DNA of 64,000 nt from Polaromonas sp. (GCF_029945685.1 NZ_JAQSDA010000028.1:310001-374000); one strand, 5' to 3'. Shown: positions 51,964-61,317, numbered from the stretch's first letter. Numbers and translations: made by a program. Notes: a model not told the origin generated them from the letters alone.

Positions 51964-52299
51964 CTAGGACTTGATGCTGCCTTTGGGCAGGACCTGGACG
52001 ATCGCGCTGCGCTGCAGCTGGACCTCAACGCCAGTGGCAAGTTCCAGGCTCAGGTAGGCCTCGCCCAGCTTGGTGACCGTGCCGAGCAGGCCACCGGCGG
52101 TGACCACTTCGTCGCCTTTGGCCAGTGCGTCAATCATCGCGCGATGCTCTTTCTGCTTTTTCATCTGGGGGCGGATCATCACAAAATACAGCACCACAAA
52201 CATCAGCACCAGCGGCAGCATGCTGGTGAGCGAAGACAGCATGCCGCCTTCGGCAGCAGCGGCTGGGGCGGTTTGGGCAAACGCGGAAGAAATAAACAC
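51964..52299 (-). CDS. yajC: Preprotein translocase accessory subunit YajC
   Basis: A 111-residue single-span membrane protein (SMLPLVLMFVVLYFVMIRPQMKKQKEH). It associates with SecDF. The start was set at GTG 52299 (VFISSAFAQ) because GGAG stands six bases before it and the family begins close to this point; an upstream in-frame start at 52332 would add MGALLIVVESA. It is the promoter-proximal gene of yajC-secD-secF. Confidence 0.9.
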   Translation of the reverse strand: MFISSAFAQTAPAAAAEGGMLSSLTSMLPLVLMFVVLYFVMIRPQMKKQKEHRAMIDALAKGDEVVTAGGLLGTVTKLGEAYLSLELATGVEVQLQRSAIVQVLPKGSIKS

Positions 52300-52495
52300 G
52301 GCAGACTCCACAACAATAAGTAAGGCTCCCACTGGTCACAGCAGGGGCGCGGAAGGCCGATTGTATGCGGCCGGGTGGCCATCAGGGCTTGTACCCCTAC
52401 CGGTTTTCGCGCTTTGCAGGCCGTGGCGGGCCGGCAAACGCAGCCCGCCGGCCCATTTCAGGCCGCGCCTGCCCCCGGCTCCGTCCGGCGGGCTC

Positions 52496-55400
52496 TCAGG
52501 CAGCCCGCTGGCGCTCGCTGATGGCAGGCTGGCGGAAGGCCGCCGTCGCAGCGTGCCATTGTTGCCGGGCAGCCTCGACATGGCGTGCCTTGACGTGGCC
52601 ATAACCCTTGATCAGCTCCGGAATACGCGCGATGTCAAGCGCTGCGGCATGGTTGGCCGCATCCAGCGTGCGCAGCACTTCCTCGATACTGGCCTCGTAC
52701 TGGGCAATCAGTGCGCGTTCCATTTGACGTTCTTCGGTGCGTCCGAAAATGTCCAGCGCCGTGCCGCGCAGGCCCTTGAGCCTGGCCAGCAGTTTGAAGC
52801 CCGTCAGCATCCAGGGGCCGAATTTCTGTTTTTGCAACTCGCCCTTGTCGTTTTGCTTCGCAATCATGGGCGGCGCGAGGTGGTAGTTGAGCTTGAAGTC
52901 GCCCTCAAACATCGCATCGACCTTGTCCAGGAAACTTCGGTCGGCGTGCAGACGCGCGACTTCGTACTCGTCCTTGTAGGCCATCAGCTTGAACAGGTAC
53001 TTCGCAACGGCTTGCGTGAGCAGCGTTTTTCCGAGCACCGATTCCGCCTGCTGGACCCGGTTCACGAAACTCTCGTAACGCTTGGCATAGGCCGCGTTCT
53101 GGTAATCCGTCAGGAAGGCCACGCGGCGCGCCACAAACTCTGGCAAGCCCTGGCGCGGAGCCGGCATGCTGATCACCTGCGCAGAGGCAAACAGCTTTTC
53201 CACCGACGGCAGGTCGTGGGCCGCGCGACGTCCCCATTCGAAAGCCGTCTTGTTGTTGTCCACCGCGACGGCATTGAGTTCGATGGCGCGCATCAGCGAC
53301 GCATATTCCAGCGGAATCCAGCCTTTTTGCCAGGCATAACCGAGCATCATCGGGTTGGTGTAAATGCTGTCGCCCATCAGCTTGATGGACGCTGCGTCTG
53401 CATTGAAGGCACCGACACCAGCCACACCCACGGCTCTGGTAATCTCCGCGGCGCAGGCCTCGGCCGGGTTCTGCCAGTTCGTGTTGTGCACAAACGCCGC
53501 CGTCGGCGTGCTGTGAGAATTGAGGGCCACATGGGTACGGCCCTCGCGCATGCGCAGCACCGTTTCCTTGCCGGCCGTCACGATCGGGTCGCAGCCAATG
53601 ATCAGGTCGGCGCCGGCCATGCCGACGCGTGTGGTGCGGATATCGTCCTGGCTGGCGCCTATCAGCACGTGGCTCCAGGTCGCGCCGCCTTTTTGCGCCA
53701 GACCGCCGGCGTCCTGCGTGACGATGCCCTTGCCTTCGATGTGGCCGGCCATGCCCAGCAACTGGCCGATGGTGATGACCCCGGTGCCACCGACGCCGGC
53801 CACCACGATGCCCCAGACAGCGCCGTTGACGCCTTGGGTCGCCGGAATCTGCGGCTGCGGCAGGGCGCCCATTTCGAACGGTGAAGCCGCCTTGCCCTTG
53901 GCCTTCTTCTTGAGTTGTCCGCCCTCGACGGTCACGAAACTCGGGCAGAAGCCCTTGAGGCAGGACATGTCCTTGTTGCAGGTGGACTGATTGATCTGGC
54001 GCTTGCGGCCGAACTCGGTCTCCAGCGGCTCGACGCTCAGGCAGTTGGACTGCACGCTGCAGTCGCCGCAGCCTTCGCAGACCAGCTCGTTGATGACCAC
54101 ACGAACGGCCGGATCGACCAGGGTGCCACGCTTGCGGCGCCGGCGCTTTTCGGTGGCGCAGGTCTGGTCGTAAATGATGACGGTCGTGCCCTTGATCTCG
54201 CGGAACTGTCGCTGGATCGCGTCAAGCTCGTCGCGGTGGTGCACCGTCACGCCCTCGGCCAGCGCCACACCGTCGTACTTTTCCGGCTCGTCGGTGACAA
54301 CGACAATTTTTGCCGCGCCTTCGGCCCGCATGGACTGGGCAATCTGCACCACCGAGAGGCCTTCCGGCCGTTCACCGATCTGCTGGCCGCCGGTCATGGC
54401 GACCGCGTCGTTGTAGAGGATCTTGTAGGTGATGTTCACCCCGGAGGCAATCGACTGGCGCACCGCCAGCGAGCCGCTGTGGAAATAGGTGCCGTCCCCG
54501 AGGTTGGCAAAAATGTGCTGGTCGGTGGTGAAGGGTTGCTGGCCGACCCAGGGCACGCCTTCGCCGCCCATCTGGGTGAAGCCTGAGGTGCTGCGGTCCA
54601 TCCACAGTGCCATGAAATGGCAGCCGATACCGGCCATGGCGCGCGAGCCCTCGGGCACCTTGGTACTGGTGTTGTGCGGGCAGCCTGAGCAGAACCAGGG
54701 CTGGCGGTCGGCCTTGATCTCAAGCACCTGCAGCGAACGTTCCTTGGCTTCCAGGATGGCCAATTGCGCATCGATGCGCGCCGTCATGTCGCCGTCCAGG
54801 CCCAGCTTGCGCACGCGTTGCGCAATCGCCCTGGCGATCAGCGATGGCGACAGGTCGGCGTTGGCACGCAGCAGGGTATTGGCCGTCGGGTTCGGCATGG
54901 ACCATTCGCCGCCGCTGAAGTCCCCATCGATTTCGTTGAACTTGCCGTAAATGTTGGGGCGCACGTCGGCGCGCCAGTTGTAGAGCTCTTCCTTGAGCTG
55001 GTACTCGATGACCTGGCGTTTTTCCTCGACCACCAGGATCTCGCGCAGGCCGGTGGCGAACTCACGCGTGCCCTGAGCCTCCAGCGGCCAGACCACACCG
55101 ACCTTGTGCAGGCGGATGCCAAGCTGGCGGCAGGTGGCGTCGTCCAGGCCTAGATCGATCAGGGCCTGGCGCGTGTCGTTGTAGGCCTTGCCGCTGGCGA
55201 TGATGCCGAAGCGATCGTTGGGCCCTTCGATCACGTTGTGGTTGAGCCGGTTGGCGCGGATGTAGGCGAGCGCGGCATACCATTTGTAGTCAAAGAGGCG
55301 CGCCTCCTGGTCCAGTGCGGCGTCGGGCCAGCGGATGTGCACGCCGCCCGGGGGCATCTGGAAGTCGGTCGGCAGCTTGATCTGCACCCGCTCCGGGTCG

Positions 55401-56077
55401 ATCATCGCGGTGGCGCTGGACTCGACAATTTCCTGGATGGTCTTCATGCCGGCCCAGACGCCGGAAAAGCGACTCATGGCAAACGCATGCACGCCGAGGT
55501 CCAGGATTTCCTGCACATTGGTCGGAAAAAACACCGGCAGGCCACAGGCCTTGAAGATATGGTCGCTCTGGTGCGCCGCGGTCGAGCTTTTGGCCACATG
55601 GTCGTCGCCGGCCACCGCAATCACGCCACCCCAGGCCGTGGTGCCGGCCATGTTGGCGTGTTTGAAGACATCCGAGCAGCGGTCCACACCCGGCCCCTTG
55701 CCATACCAGATGCCGAACACGCCGTCGTACTTGTTGGTGCCCGGTGGCGAAAAGCCCAGCTGCTGGGTGCCCCACAGCGCAGTGGCCGCCAGCTCTTCAT
55801 TGACGCCGGGCTGGAAAACGATGTTCTGCGCCTTCAGGTAGCTGGAGGCCTTCCACAAGGCCTGGTCATAACCACCGAGCGGCGAACCGCGGTAGCCGCT
55901 GATGAAGCCGGCCGTGTTTTTACCCTGCAAGGCATCGCGCTGGCGCTGCAGCATGGGCAGCTTGACGAGGGCCTGGACGCCACTCATGAAGGCCTGGCCG
56001 TAGTCGAGCGAGTATTTGTCGTCGAGCGTGACGGTCTCGAGAGCCTTGCGGATGTGTTCGGGAAGAGGGGCGTTCAT
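52496..56077 (-). CDS. Indolepyruvate ferredoxin oxidoreductase, single-chain type
   Basis: A 1193-residue fusion of the alpha, beta and gamma parts of a 2-oxoacid:acceptor oxidoreductase, which converts aryl pyruvates from aromatic amino acid transamination to aryl-CoA esters. The TPP site is seen in NLGDGTYFHSGSLA and NDAVAMTGGQQ; a cysteine-rich cluster region reads CEGCGDCSVQSNC and CNKDMSCLKGFCPSF; the gamma domain starts at VVAGVGGTGVITIGQLLG (about 770). Start ATG 56077 has GGAG seven bases upstream. It is divergent from an Lrp-type regulator, its probable controller. Aryl-CoA products could feed phenylacetate or related pathways. Confidence 0.9.
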   Translation of the reverse strand: MNAPLPEHIRKALETVTLDDKYSLDYGQAFMSGVQALVKLPMLQRQRDALQGKNTAGFISGYRGSPLGGYDQALWKASSYLKAQNIVFQPGVNEELAATALWGTQQLGFSPPGTNKYDGVFGIWYGKGPGVDRCSDVFKHANMAGTTAWGGVIAVAGDDHVAKSSTAAHQSDHIFKACGLPVFFPTNVQEILDLGVHAFAMSRFSGVWAGMKTIQEIVESSATAMIDPERVQIKLPTDFQMPPGGVHIRWPDAALDQEARLFDYKWYAALAYIRANRLNHNVIEGPNDRFGIIASGKAYNDTRQALIDLGLDDATCRQLGIRLHKVGVVWPLEAQGTREFATGLREILVVEEKRQVIEYQLKEELYNWRADVRPNIYGKFNEIDGDFSGGEWSMPNPTANTLLRANADLSPSLIARAIAQRVRKLGLDGDMTARIDAQLAILEAKERSLQVLEIKADRQPWFCSGCPHNTSTKVPEGSRAMAGIGCHFMALWMDRSTSGFTQMGGEGVPWVGQQPFTTDQHIFANLGDGTYFHSGSLAVRQSIASGVNITYKILYNDAVAMTGGQQIGERPEGLSVVQIAQSMRAEGAAKIVVVTDEPEKYDGVALAEGVTVHHRDELDAIQRQFREIKGTTVIIYDQTCATEKRRRRKRGTLVDPAVRVVINELVCEGCGDCSVQSNCLSVEPLETEFGRKRQINQSTCNKDMSCLKGFCPSFVTVEGGQLKKKAKGKAASPFEMGALPQPQIPATQGVNGAVWGIVVAGVGGTGVITIGQLLGMAGHIEGKGIVTQDAGGLAQKGGATWSHVLIGASQDDIRTTRVGMAGADLIIGCDPIVTAGKETVLRMREGRTHVALNSHSTPTAAFVHNTNWQNPAEACAAEITRAVGVAGVGAFNADAASIKLMGDSIYTNPMMLGYAWQKGWIPLEYASLMRAIELNAVAVDNNKTAFEWGRRAAHDLPSVEKLFASAQVISMPAPRQGLPEFVARRVAFLTDYQNAAYAKRYESFVNRVQQAESVLGKTLLTQAVAKYLFKLMAYKDEYEVARLHADRSFLDKVDAMFEGDFKLNYHLAPPMIAKQNDKGELQKQKFGPWMLTGFKLLARLKGLRGTALDIFGRTEERQMERALIAQYEASIEEVLRTLDAANHAAALDIARIPELIKGYGHVKARHVEAARQQWHAATAAFRQPAISERQRAA

Positions 56078-56254
56078 CGTGTCTCCAGTCGTGGGGCTGA
56101 CACCGCCTTTTGGGCGGAGCAAAAAGGCTCACACCCGGATAGGGTGATGCCTCTATATATCAGCAAAGTGTAGGCGCGATGGCCAGATAAGTCTTTGCTT
56201 TTTATGCCTTGTTTAACGTGTTTAAAGAAAGATTCTTGCTTAAAATTGCCATCC
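56078..56254. promoter_or_regulatory. Divergent promoter region between oxidoreductase and Lrp genes
   Basis: A 177-base AT-rich gap, including TATATATCAGCAAAGTG and TTAACGTGTTTAAAGAAAG, that should contain both promoters and the Lrp-family operator. No exact Lrp site was assigned. Confidence 0.45.
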
Positions 56255-56740
56255 ATGGAAACACTTGACAAGTTTGACCTCGCGATCCTGAATGAATTGC
56301 AGACCGACGGCCGCTTGAGCAACGCCGAACTCAGCATCCGCGTCGGCCTGAGCGCCGCGCCCTGCTGGCGACGCGTCAGGGCACTGGAGGAAGGTGGCTT
56401 CATCAAGGGTTACCGCGCGGAGATAGACCGCCACAAGATCGGGCTGGGTGTGCTGGCCTTTGTACGTCTGGATGCCGACCGCAACACCGGCGATGCGACC
56501 AGCGCGATGGAAGAGGCGATCCGCCAATTGCCTGAGATCATCGCCTGCCACTACATCAGCGGCACCGGAACCTTCGAGTTGCAGGTGGTGGCCCGGGACC
56601 TCGACAGTTTTTCGCGTTTCGCCCTGAAAAGCCTGCTGAACCTGCCCAATGTGAAAGACATGCACACCAGTTTTTCCCTGGGTGAGATCAAGTCCAGCAG
56701 CGTGCTGCCGCTGGGCCACTTGTCCGACAAGATGCCATAA
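56255..56740 (+). CDS. Lrp/AsnC family transcriptional regulator
   Basis: A 161-residue regulator with an N-terminal helix-turn-helix (LDKFDLAILNELQTDGR, LSAAPCWRRVRALEEGGFI) and a C-terminal RAM effector domain (VLAFVRLDADRN, CHYISGTGTFELQVVARDLD). Start ATG 56255 is canonical. The divergent indolepyruvate oxidoreductase gene implies response to aromatic amino acids such as phenylalanine, tyrosine or tryptophan, but this is inference from position. Confidence 0.9.
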   Translation: METLDKFDLAILNELQTDGRLSNAELSIRVGLSAAPCWRRVRALEEGGFIKGYRAEIDRHKIGLGVLAFVRLDADRNTGDATSAMEEAIRQLPEIIACHYISGTGTFELQVVARDLDSFSRFALKSLLNLPNVKDMHTSFSLGEIKSSSVLPLGHLSDKMP

Positions 56741-56792
56741 CGCCCCGCGCCATGCCTGCTGGCCACTCCAGAGCTTGCTGGACCCTGATTTA

Positions 56793-56855
56793 AGTGCTTT
56801 TTATGGCTCTGACCCCTATCAAACGAGCGCAAACAGCTCCTGATTTGATAGCATG
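56793..56855 (-). repeat. Family B repeat, copy B6
   Basis: On the minus strand: ATGCTATCAAATCAGGAGCT, GTTTGCGCTCG, ATAGGGGTCAGAGCC, ATAAAAAG. It lies between the convergent lrp and MliC-like genes, about 77 bases after the latter's stop and in its orientation. The rest of this 192-base gap shows nothing recognisable. Confidence 0.8.
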
Positions 56856-56932
56856 CCAGGCGCCGATGTCGCAATGGCCGCGCGTCCCGAAGACTTGGGC
56901 GCCTTCGCACGCCGTCGGCGGATGCCGCTGCG

Positions 56933-57292
56933 TCAGGAACCTTCTTTTCCGTCCCGCACACAGCGCGCCACCAGCGGCAGCAACGGGTAACGCAGCACCG
57001 CCTCACGCCCGCCCGAACCCAGGCCAAACTCGGCGCGCATGCGCGTGTTGCTGTACACGGTCTGCAGGGCGCCTTGCCCGCCTGCGTCGCGGAAAAGCAC
57101 GTCGGAGGGCACGCCGGCGGTTCGCGAACTCTCGATCAGCGCGCTGTCATTCACAAACCTCACGCTGAAATCAATGCCATGTTCGCAGCGGTAGCGGCTC
57201 GCCGCTGGCCCGGTAGAAGCACAGGCCGAGAGCAAGGCAAGCGCAGCGAGCAGCAGGCCGCAGCGGGGGAAAAAGTGGCCCGGCTGGCTCAT
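56933..57292 (-). CDS. MliC-like lysozyme-inhibitor lipoprotein (putative)
   Basis: A 118-residue lipoprotein: signal CGLLLAALALLSAC with the lipid-modified Cys24, then a domain starting YRCEHGIDFSVRFVNDSAL and ending GREAVLRYPLLPLVARC. The YxC opening and the layout resemble the MliC/PliC C-type lysozyme inhibitors, though the usual SASGARY motif is replaced by LQTVYSNTRM. The start overlaps the mltA stop as ATGA. Being coupled to a lytic transglycosylase gene fits a role at the peptidoglycan. Confidence 0.65.
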   Translation of the reverse strand: MSQPGHFFPRCGLLLAALALLSACASTGPAASRYRCEHGIDFSVRFVNDSALIESSRTAGVPSDVLFRDAGGQGALQTVYSNTRMRAEFGLGSGGREAVLRYPLLPLVARCVRDGKEGS

Positions 57293-58443
57293 TTGGGCCA
57301 CAACACCCACAGGCGCAAAGGCTGGTTCACGCGACTGGCGAGTTCACCGGCTTGTGGACCAGTGCCGGCGAAATAGTCGGCCCGCACGGCACCCACAATG
57401 GCGCTGCCCGTGTCCTGCGCGACCACGAGTTTTTGCAGGTCTGCCGCCGCACCGCGCGAGGCGAGCCAGACCGGGGTACCGTAGGGGATGCTTTCCCGGT
57501 CCACCGCGATCGAGCGCCCCGGCGTCAACGGCACGCCCTGCGCGCCGCGCGGGCCGTAAGCCGCGTCCATGTCACTCAGGAGCTCTTCGCGGAAAAAGAT
57601 ATACCGTGGATTGCTCCACAGCAGTTGCGAAACGCGCTGCGGATTCTGCGCCGCCCAAGCCTTGGTGGACTCGGTCCAGGGCGCGTTCATCCTGCCCTGG
57701 CCCTGCTCCATCAGCCACTGGGTGATGCTGCGAAAGGGCTGGTCGTTGGAACCGGCAAACGCCACGCGCACAGTGCGCTGCGCGCCGGCGGCGTCGGTGA
57801 TGGCCAGCCGGCCCGAGCCCTGGATGTGCAGCGACATGGCATCAATCGGATCGGCGAGCCAGGCGATCTCCCGTCCTCTCAACGCGGCCTGCGCCTCGGG
57901 CAGGGTCTCGATTTCCTGCCGGGTGTACCAGGGCTTGCGGCTGCCCAGCCCGGCCGGCGGCTGGTACAGCGGCACCGGGTAAGCGGCACCGGGTTGCCGG
58001 CTGGCCCTGAGCACGGGCTCGTAATAACTGGTCAGCAGTCCCTCGGCCGACCCTTGCAGGGTTTCGACCCGGTAGGGCTGCAGCCGGCCCACCATCCAGG
58101 CGCGCTGCTCCTGCCCCGTCGCAATGCTCAGGCGACGCACCTCGCCACACAGCGGCGCAAACACCGGGCCGGGTCGCTCACAGCTCTTGAGCCAGGCGTT
58201 CCAGGCCTCAAACAGGGCGTCATTTTCAAAGCCGGGCAGTTCGCTCCAGGCCACCGGCACCCAGCGGCTCTTGCCACGCACCATGACGGCACCCTCTGCG
58301 CCTGCCCCGGGGCGTGCAGGCACACTGGCCGCCGCTGGCGCCGAGGGCGGTGGCGCAGGCACGGGCGCCGTCGCACAGGCCACCAGGCCGAGCACGGCAG
58401 CCATAATGACAAGTGTTGGTGTTATCCGGGAAAAAACAGTCAT
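57289..58443 (-). CDS. mltA: Membrane-bound lytic murein transglycosylase A
   Basis: A 384-residue outer-membrane lipoprotein (lipobox VLGLVAC, Cys23, followed by an Ala/Pro linker) that cleaves peptidoglycan glycan strands. Signatures of MltA are LTSYYEPVLRASR, WLADPIDAMSLHIQGSGR, NPRYIFFRE, GVPLTPGRSIAVDR and VAQDTGSAIVGAVRADYFAGTG, with a catalytic aspartate in the last segment. ATG 58443 begins the signal peptide. That start codon overlaps, on the other strand, the ATG of a small membrane-protein frame. Confidence 0.93.
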   Translation of the reverse strand: MTVFSRITPTLVIMAAVLGLVACATAPVPAPPPSAPAAASVPARPGAGAEGAVMVRGKSRWVPVAWSELPGFENDALFEAWNAWLKSCERPGPVFAPLCGEVRRLSIATGQEQRAWMVGRLQPYRVETLQGSAEGLLTSYYEPVLRASRQPGAAYPVPLYQPPAGLGSRKPWYTRQEIETLPEAQAALRGREIAWLADPIDAMSLHIQGSGRLAITDAAGAQRTVRVAFAGSNDQPFRSITQWLMEQGQGRMNAPWTESTKAWAAQNPQRVSQLLWSNPRYIFFREELLSDMDAAYGPRGAQGVPLTPGRSIAVDRESIPYGTPVWLASRGAAADLQKLVVAQDTGSAIVGAVRADYFAGTGPQAGELASRVNQPLRLWVLWPK

Positions 58444-58591
58444 GGCCTTACTTTTACTCGAAGCCCTGGGGGCCTTGCTCATTCTGGTCTTCATTGTCTG
58501 GTGGACGATGTTCTCCGGGCGCAGCAAGGGTGAACTCAAAAGCGATGCCGAGCGTGATGCGCCACCGGAAAAACCCGGCGATCCGCTATAA
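58442..58591 (+). CDS. Possible small single-span membrane protein (49 aa)
   Basis: ATG at 58442 opens a frame with one strong hydrophobic segment (ALLLLEALGALLILVFIVWW, about 2-21) and a charged tail (GRSKGELKSDAERDAPPEKP). GGGA lies about ten bases upstream. Its start codon overlaps the divergent mltA start by two bases, and its end overlaps the convergent response-regulator gene by six bases. The amino-acid pattern is that of a real small membrane protein, but no family is recognised. Confidence 0.5.
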   Translation: MALLLLEALGALLILVFIVWWTMFSGRSKGELKSDAERDAPPEKPGDPL

Positions 58592-59212
58592 ATTACGGAG
58601 CAGATTCGCCAGCTCCACCGCCGACTTTACCCGCATTTTGTCAAAAACCCGGGCCCGGTGCACTTCCACCGTGCGCACGCTGATGTCGAGCTGGTCGGCC
58701 ACCAGCTTGTTCGGCAGGCCCTCAACCACCAGCGCCATCACATCGCGCTCCCGCTCGGTCAGCCCGTCAAGCCGCGCGCGCAGGCTGGTGTGTTCATTGA
58801 GTTGCGCCAGTGCCGCCGCCGACTGCATCAGCGCCTGCTCGATACGGTCCACCAGCACATTGTCGGAAAAGGGCTTTTCGCAGAAGTCGAACGCGCCACG
58901 CTTGACGGCGTCGACTGCGGTCGGCACGTCGGCGTGACCGGTCAGGAAAATCACCGGCAGGGTCGGCAGCAATCCATAACCGATAAGTTTTTCGAACATC
59001 GCCAGCCCGCTCATGCCGCCCATGCGCACGTCGAGCAGGGCGCATGAGGGCGAAGTGATGGCAAACGCTCCAGAGATCCGCTCGTCGAATGCCTCGGCGC
59101 TGGCAAAGGTCTCGCTGGTCAGGCGCCGCGAACGCAGCAGCCAGGCCAGCGCCTCGCGCACGCTGGCATCGTCATCAACGATGTACACCGTGGCATTCTG
59201 GATCGGTTCCAT
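58586..59212 (-). CDS. FixJ-family response regulator
   Basis: A 208-residue two-component regulator. The receiver domain has the acidic pocket VDDDAS (Asp13-15), phosphoacceptor Asp61 in LLDVRMGGMSG, Thr91 in FLTGHAD and Lys113 in CEKPF. A LuxR-type helix-turn-helix occupies about 150-198 (LTERERDVMALVVEG, SVRTVEVHRARVFDKM). It is 26 bases after the histidine kinase gene on the same strand, its probable partner. The architecture is that of FixJ, TodT and DctR; the target genes are not adjacent. Confidence 0.92.
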   Translation of the reverse strand: MEPIQNATVYIVDDDASVREALAWLLRSRRLTSETFASAEAFDERISGAFAITSPSCALLDVRMGGMSGLAMFEKLIGYGLLPTLPVIFLTGHADVPTAVDAVKRGAFDFCEKPFSDNVLVDRIEQALMQSAAALAQLNEHTSLRARLDGLTERERDVMALVVEGLPNKLVADQLDISVRTVEVHRARVFDKMRVKSAVELANLLRNL

Positions 59213-59238
59213 GGCAATTCCTTCCCGCAGGCGGGTTT

Positions 59239-61317
59239 TCAGGCGGACACTTCGGCGAGCGCGACGGCGGTGACCGCTGCCGGCAATGTAAAGGTGAAAA
59301 TCGTACCCTGAGGCTGGCCCGCCTCAAACCCCAGAAACCCGCCGTGCTGCTCGATCACCGTGCGGCACAGGCTCAGGCCGAGGCCCATGCCTTCAAGCTT
59401 GGTCGTGAAGAAAGGCGTGAACAGCCGGCGCGCCACCTCCTCCGAAATACCCTCTCCGTGGTCGATCACGGCAAACTCCACCCAGCGACTGTGCGCATTG
59501 GAGGCCGCCGGCCGCACGCGCAGAATCAGCAGCTTGTCGGCGCGCCGGCTTTTGTCCGGCGACTGCATGGCCTGCATGCCGTTGCGCGCGAGGTTGAGCA
59601 GCACCTGCTCGACCATGGTCCGGTCGCACAGCACCGGCTCGCAGCTTTCGTCGACCTCGATCTGCACCCGGACCCCCAGCTTGCGGGCCTGCAGGCTGAC
59701 CAACGGCATCACCGCATCCAGCAAGGCACGCGGCGCCACGGGCTCGCGCACCTGGTCCCGGCGGCGTACAAAGTCATGCACACTCTTGATGACCTTGCCG
59801 GCACGCTCGGCCTGCTCGGCGATGCGGCGCATCGCCAGTTGAAGGTCCTGGTTGTCGGGCGGCTGCGGTGCGCCGGCCACCGCGCTTTGCAGCAGGTTCA
59901 GCGATCCGGTCGCATAGCTGGAAATGGCGGCCAGCGGCTGGTTCAATTCATGGCTCATCAGCGACGCCATCTCGCCGACCGTGGCCAACCGGGCCGTGGC
60001 CTGCAGCCGGTCCTGGCTGGCCCGCGACAACTCTTCGATGCGCCGCTGTTCGCTGACGTCGAGGATGGCGCTCATCCAGCCGGTCTGCTTGCCCACGGCG
60101 TTGATCAGCGGCGCCTCGATGATCAGCACCGGGAACCGCGAGCCATCCCGGCGCATGAAGATGGACTCGAAACCTTCACGCGGCAGGGTCGCACCCACGG
60201 CCAGTCGCCGCGCCTGCCGCTGCTCGTACTCCTCGACCTGCTCGGGGGGCCAGTAAGGCGGCGGTGCGCCGTGCCTGAGCAACTCGCCGGCCTCCAACCC
60301 CACCATCTGGCAGAAAGCCGGGTTCACGTAGGTCACGCGGCCCTGCAGGTCTCTGGCCCGCATGCCGGTGACCAGCGAATCCTCCATGGCCTTGCGAAAA
60401 GCCAGCGCGTCGGCCAGGTCATGCTCGACCTTCAGGCGCCGGCGCATGTCTCGCCCGAGCAGCGCCAGCACGGCGACCAGCGCCAGCGACATGGCCGCCA
60501 CCAGCGCGGTCAGCAGGTTGGGAAACAGGGCCGGCGTGCCGAGCTGACGCTCCAGCCGCAGCACCATGGTGTTGCCCGGCAGATCGAGCAGCTGCTGGGC
60601 GACGTAGACGCGGTTGCCGCGGGCCGGGTTGCCGTACATGGCCAGGCGCGTGCCGTCGGCCTCGGTGAACGCCAGGCCATGACCGCGTGCCAGTTGCCTG
60701 CCCACCAGTTCGGACAACATCTCCTGCAGCGAATAGGTCGCCAGCAAATAACCCGCCAGCTGCCCGCCGGCGAGTACCGGCAGACACATGTCCAGCACCT
60801 CCAGCCCCAGCCCGTCAGCCTGCGGCAGGAAGTAGCTGCTCGAATAGGCCGGCCCGCTGAAACGGCGCGCCGCGGCGCAGGCAAAAGTGACGTCGGTCTG
60901 CGCGCTGGCGCGCCCGAGCCGCTCAAACACCGGGGGCCGGTAAGGTGTTTCAGCGTAAGAGACCGGCGCCAGTGCCACATCACGCCACTCCAGCCGCAAG
61001 ATCTCCCGGTGCTCGTGCAGCAAGGTGGCCGCCGGCACACGCCAGGTGGCCGGATCCGGGCTGCTCGCCTGCAAAGCCTGGATGCCCTGGACGTTGCGCG
61101 TCAGTGCTGCGCGAATGTCGGTGGTCGTCTGCACCGCGTCCTGCTCGAGCCGGCTTTGCACCTGGCTGGACTCGTAGCGCCCGGCGAGCCAGACCAGGGT
61201 GGACAACAGGCCAAGCAGCAAGGCCACCAGCAGGGTCCACAAGCCCCAGCGCCGGCTCCAGCGCCGCCGGCCCGAAGACGGTTCGGCGCGACTGGCCGCT
61301 TCCGCGGACTTGCTCAC
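59239..61317 (-). CDS. PAS-domain sensor histidine kinase
   Basis: A 692-residue membrane sensor. Transmembrane segments at about 25-45 and 267-287 enclose a periplasmic sensor region; a PAS domain follows at about 305-425 (YVNPAFCQMVGLEAGEL); the phosphorylated histidine is in MSHELNQPLAAIS (His456); the ATPase domain has LLNLARNGMQAM, DHGEGI and GMGLGLSLCRTVIEQHGG. The layout is like DctS/FixL-type kinases paired with FixJ regulators. The GTG start overlaps the nitrilase stop as GTGA. The ligand is unknown. Confidence 0.9.
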   Translation of the reverse strand: MSKSAEAASRAEPSSGRRRWSRRWGLWTLLVALLLGLLSTLVWLAGRYESSQVQSRLEQDAVQTTTDIRAALTRNVQGIQALQASSPDPATWRVPAATLLHEHREILRLEWRDVALAPVSYAETPYRPPVFERLGRASAQTDVTFACAAARRFSGPAYSSSYFLPQADGLGLEVLDMCLPVLAGGQLAGYLLATYSLQEMLSELVGRQLARGHGLAFTEADGTRLAMYGNPARGNRVYVAQQLLDLPGNTMVLRLERQLGTPALFPNLLTALVAAMSLALVAVLALLGRDMRRRLKVEHDLADALAFRKAMEDSLVTGMRARDLQGRVTYVNPAFCQMVGLEAGELLRHGAPPPYWPPEQVEEYEQRQARRLAVGATLPREGFESIFMRRDGSRFPVLIIEAPLINAVGKQTGWMSAILDVSEQRRIEELSRASQDRLQATARLATVGEMASLMSHELNQPLAAISSYATGSLNLLQSAVAGAPQPPDNQDLQLAMRRIAEQAERAGKVIKSVHDFVRRRDQVREPVAPRALLDAVMPLVSLQARKLGVRVQIEVDESCEPVLCDRTMVEQVLLNLARNGMQAMQSPDKSRRADKLLILRVRPAASNAHSRWVEFAVIDHGEGISEEVARRLFTPFFTTKLEGMGLGLSLCRTVIEQHGGFLGFEAGQPQGTIFTFTLPAAVTAVALAEVSA

